Source: an uncultured Clostridia bacterium (GTDB lineage Bacteria > Bacillota > Clostridia > Peptostreptococcales > Anaerovoracaceae). Taken from it: a stretch of DNA of 13,496 nucleotides. Shown piece by piece: positions 12,051-13,496 of this stretch. Position 1 is the stretch's first letter, and the number at the start of each line of letters is the position of its first letter. Below the pieces are notes generated by a model. That model saw nothing but the letters and a program-made list of their open reading frames with translations. It did no database searches and was not told where the DNA came from. The position numbers were made by a program, and so were the translations under genes. The stretch spans positions 1 to 13,496 of the forward strand of contig CAKQVC010000025.1 in NCBI GenBank assembly GCA_934277655.1, given 5' to 3'.

Positions 12051-12933
12051 TATGTCGCAGTACACGTCTTTTCGTGCAGGCGGCAAGGCGGCAGCGCTGG
12101 TTCTGCCGGAAACTGTAGATGCTGTTCGGACAGTTTTACAGATTTTGGATGAAAACGGAACGCCGCATATGATGTTGGGAAACGGATCAAACGTTTTATT
12201 TAAGGACAGCGGTTACGATGGCATCGTCATCCGCCTGGAAAACTTCGGAAACCGGATCGAGTTCGACGGCGAGGCATTTCCGGGAATGACGGAAGCAGAA
12301 AGCCAGGAAGAAGGCGCTATATGTTTTCAGACAGGCATCTATATGTCTGTACTGGCGAAACAGGTACAGACGATGGGGCTGACCGGCTTCGAATTTGCCA
12401 GCGGAATACCGGGAACATTGGGCGGAGGACTCTTTATGAATGCCGGTGCTTACGGCGGAGAACTGAAAGACGTGGTAAAAGGTGTTCTGGCGGTTTCTCC
12501 TGATGGCAGCCAGCTGAAGGTATTTACCGGAGAAGAGATGGAGTTTGGATATCGTCATAGCATCTTAGAAGAAAATGGATATATCGCACTTGCAGCCAGC
12601 TTGAAGCTGGAAAAAGGCGATCCGGAAACGATTGCAGAAACCATGCGGGATCTGATGCAGAAGCGGAACAGCAAGCAGCCGGTACAGTATCCGTCAGCAG
12701 GCAGTACGTTCAAAAGACCGGAAGGATATTTTGCAGGCAAGCTGATCCAGGATGCCGGACTGAAAGGCGTCAGCGTAGGCGGTGCACAGGTTTCGACACT
12801 GCACAGCGGCTTTGTTATCAACCGGGGTGGTGCAACAGCCACCGACATTTTACAGCTGATTGCCCTGGTACAGAACCGGGTTTACGATCAGTTTGGCGTA
12901 ATGCTGGAACCGGAGGTAAGGATTATTGGATAA
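11953..12933 (+). CDS. murB: UDP-N-acetylenolpyruvoylglucosamine reductase
   Basis: A 326-residue FAD enzyme that reduces UDP-GlcNAc-enolpyruvate to UDP-MurNAc with NADPH in the cytosol, the second committed step of peptidoglycan precursor synthesis. Seen: FAD-binding TSFRAGGKA (38-46), LGNGSNVLF (75-83) and GFEFASGIPGTLGGG (145-159) with NAGAYGGE; then YRHS (200-203), the catalytic-Ser segment SAGSTFKRP (248-256, S251) and LEPEVRIIG (318-326) at the end. The layout is the shorter type II MurB. I chose the TTG at 11953, six bases after AAGGAGG (11940-11946); in-frame ATGs at 11911 and 11929 have no such site. The start lies 98 bases inside the AI-2E family gene in another frame, and the stop overlaps the PHP gene by 8 bases. 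Confidence 0.95.
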   Translation: METLNKQTENKLAEVLKQMETALPQMKIVKNADMSQYTSFRAGGKAAALVLPETVDAVRTVLQILDENGTPHMMLGNGSNVLFKDSGYDGIVIRLENFGNRIEFDGEAFPGMTEAESQEEGAICFQTGIYMSVLAKQVQTMGLTGFEFASGIPGTLGGGLFMNAGAYGGELKDVVKGVLAVSPDGSQLKVFTGEEMEFGYRHSILEENGYIALAASLKLEKGDPETIAETMRDLMQKRNSKQPVQYPSAGSTFKRPEGYFAGKLIQDAGLKGVSVGGAQVSTLHSGFVINRGGATATDILQLIALVQNRVYDQFGVMLEPEVRIIG

Positions 12934-13496
12934 AGAAACAAGACAGAACACAGAAGCAGCTTTCGACCCGGAAAAAGTAACCGTACAGCAGACCGGAAGC
13001 CGGTATCAGGATACCATTGAAAAATACAGGATGATCTATGACCATCATACCCATACGATTTATTCTCACGGCAAAGGCACCATCGAGGACAATGTAAAGG
13101 TGGCTGCTGCAAGAGGACTGAAATCCATTGCGATCACTGACCATGGCCCGGGGCATCTGACTTACGGTATTGACATGGAAAAGCTTCCGCAGATGCGGCG
13201 TGACATTGCGGCTATTAAAGACGCTTTCCCACAGGTAGAGATCCTGCTGGGCGTGGAGGCGAACACGCTGCGGGTGGCGCCTTATCTGGATGTGCTGCCG
13301 GAAGATGGCGATAAGTTTGACATTCTGCTGGCAGGCTATCATTTTGGAATCCGCCATTGCGGCATGGTTCCCAACTATTTGTATCATAAACTGAAAATGT
13401 CGCCGCGCGAAGGTTCCAGCCTGCTTGTAAAGAACACGGCGATGATCCTGGACAGTCTTTATGCCAATGAAGAGGCGGGAAATCATATTGATATCC
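12926..13496 (+). CDS. PHP-domain metal-dependent phosphoesterase, 3' truncated
   Basis: The first 190 codons of a PHP (polymerase and histidinol phosphatase) domain protein, a two- or three-metal phosphoesterase fold. Seen: D39-H-H41-T-H43-T with S47-H48 (first metal motif), ITDHGPGH (second motif), LLGVEAN (metal Glu) and LAGYHFG (metal His). The substrate is unknown; candidates are nucleotides or histidinol-phosphate-like compounds. I chose the TTG at 12926 because GGAGG lies nine bases upstream within the murB end; an internal ATG at 13031 would delete the first 35 residues but leave the domain whole. It overlaps murB by 8 bases. In related Firmicutes this gene is, as I recall, followed by rapZ and whiA; the window ends before that can be seen. 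Confidence 0.88.
   Translation, partial: MDKETRQNTEAAFDPEKVTVQQTGSRYQDTIEKYRMIYDHHTHTIYSHGKGTIEDNVKVAAARGLKSIAITDHGPGHLTYGIDMEKLPQMRRDIAAIKDAFPQVEILLGVEANTLRVAPYLDVLPEDGDKFDILLAGYHFGIRHCGMVPNYLYHKLKMSPREGSSLLVKNTAMILDSLYANEEAGNHIDI

Overview
The window looks like chromosomal DNA from a low-to-mid GC Gram-positive anaerobe of the class Clostridia, most likely a Lachnospiraceae-type gut bacterium. This is inferred from AGGAGG-type ribosome binding sites, GTG and TTG starts after strong Shine-Dalgarno sites, a DUF3793 protein beside a short flavodoxin, and the order AI-2E transporter, murB, PHP protein. No phage, insertion sequence, CRISPR array, tRNA or rRNA was seen. There are 14 protein genes, the first and last cut by the window edges.

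Left block (+, 1-2260): the 3' part of an FtsW/RodA/SpoVE-type glycan polymerase overlaps by ATGA a membrane-anchored transpeptidase PBP, forming a peptidoglycan synthesis pair. A bidirectional terminator at 2360-2389 separates it from the next block.

Iron/redox block (-, 2456-3800): a DUF3793 protein and a flavodoxin lie behind a strong sigma-A promoter (TTGACA-17-TATAGT). Its -10 box overlaps the first of three near-identical 18-bp palindromes (half-site GTTAGC). These look like operators for a metal-dependent repressor of the DtxR type.

Glycolipid block (-, 3917-6960): an MGDG-synthase/UgtP-type glycosyltransferase, a cytosolic polysaccharide deacetylase and a flippase-like UPF0104 membrane protein have overlapping ends, their own promoter and an intrinsic terminator. 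The layout matches the HexS-HexD-HexF glycolipid system I recall from Clostridioides difficile. The glycosyltransferase ends in a peptide encoded by a hexanucleotide tandem repeat.

Mixed block (-, 6940-9857): a YfcE-type phosphoesterase, D-serine ammonia-lyase (dsdA), a PaaI-type thioesterase and an ArsR/SmtB repressor with a complete alpha5 zinc site form one tightly packed operon ending in an intrinsic terminator.

Right block (+, 9858-13496): a Fic-fold protein that has lost its catalytic motif, an AI-2E family membrane protein, murB and the start of a PHP-domain phosphoesterase. The last three are joined by overlaps, and murB starts about 100 bases inside the preceding gene. This block and the phosphoesterase block diverge from promoters whose core elements lie within about 40 bases.
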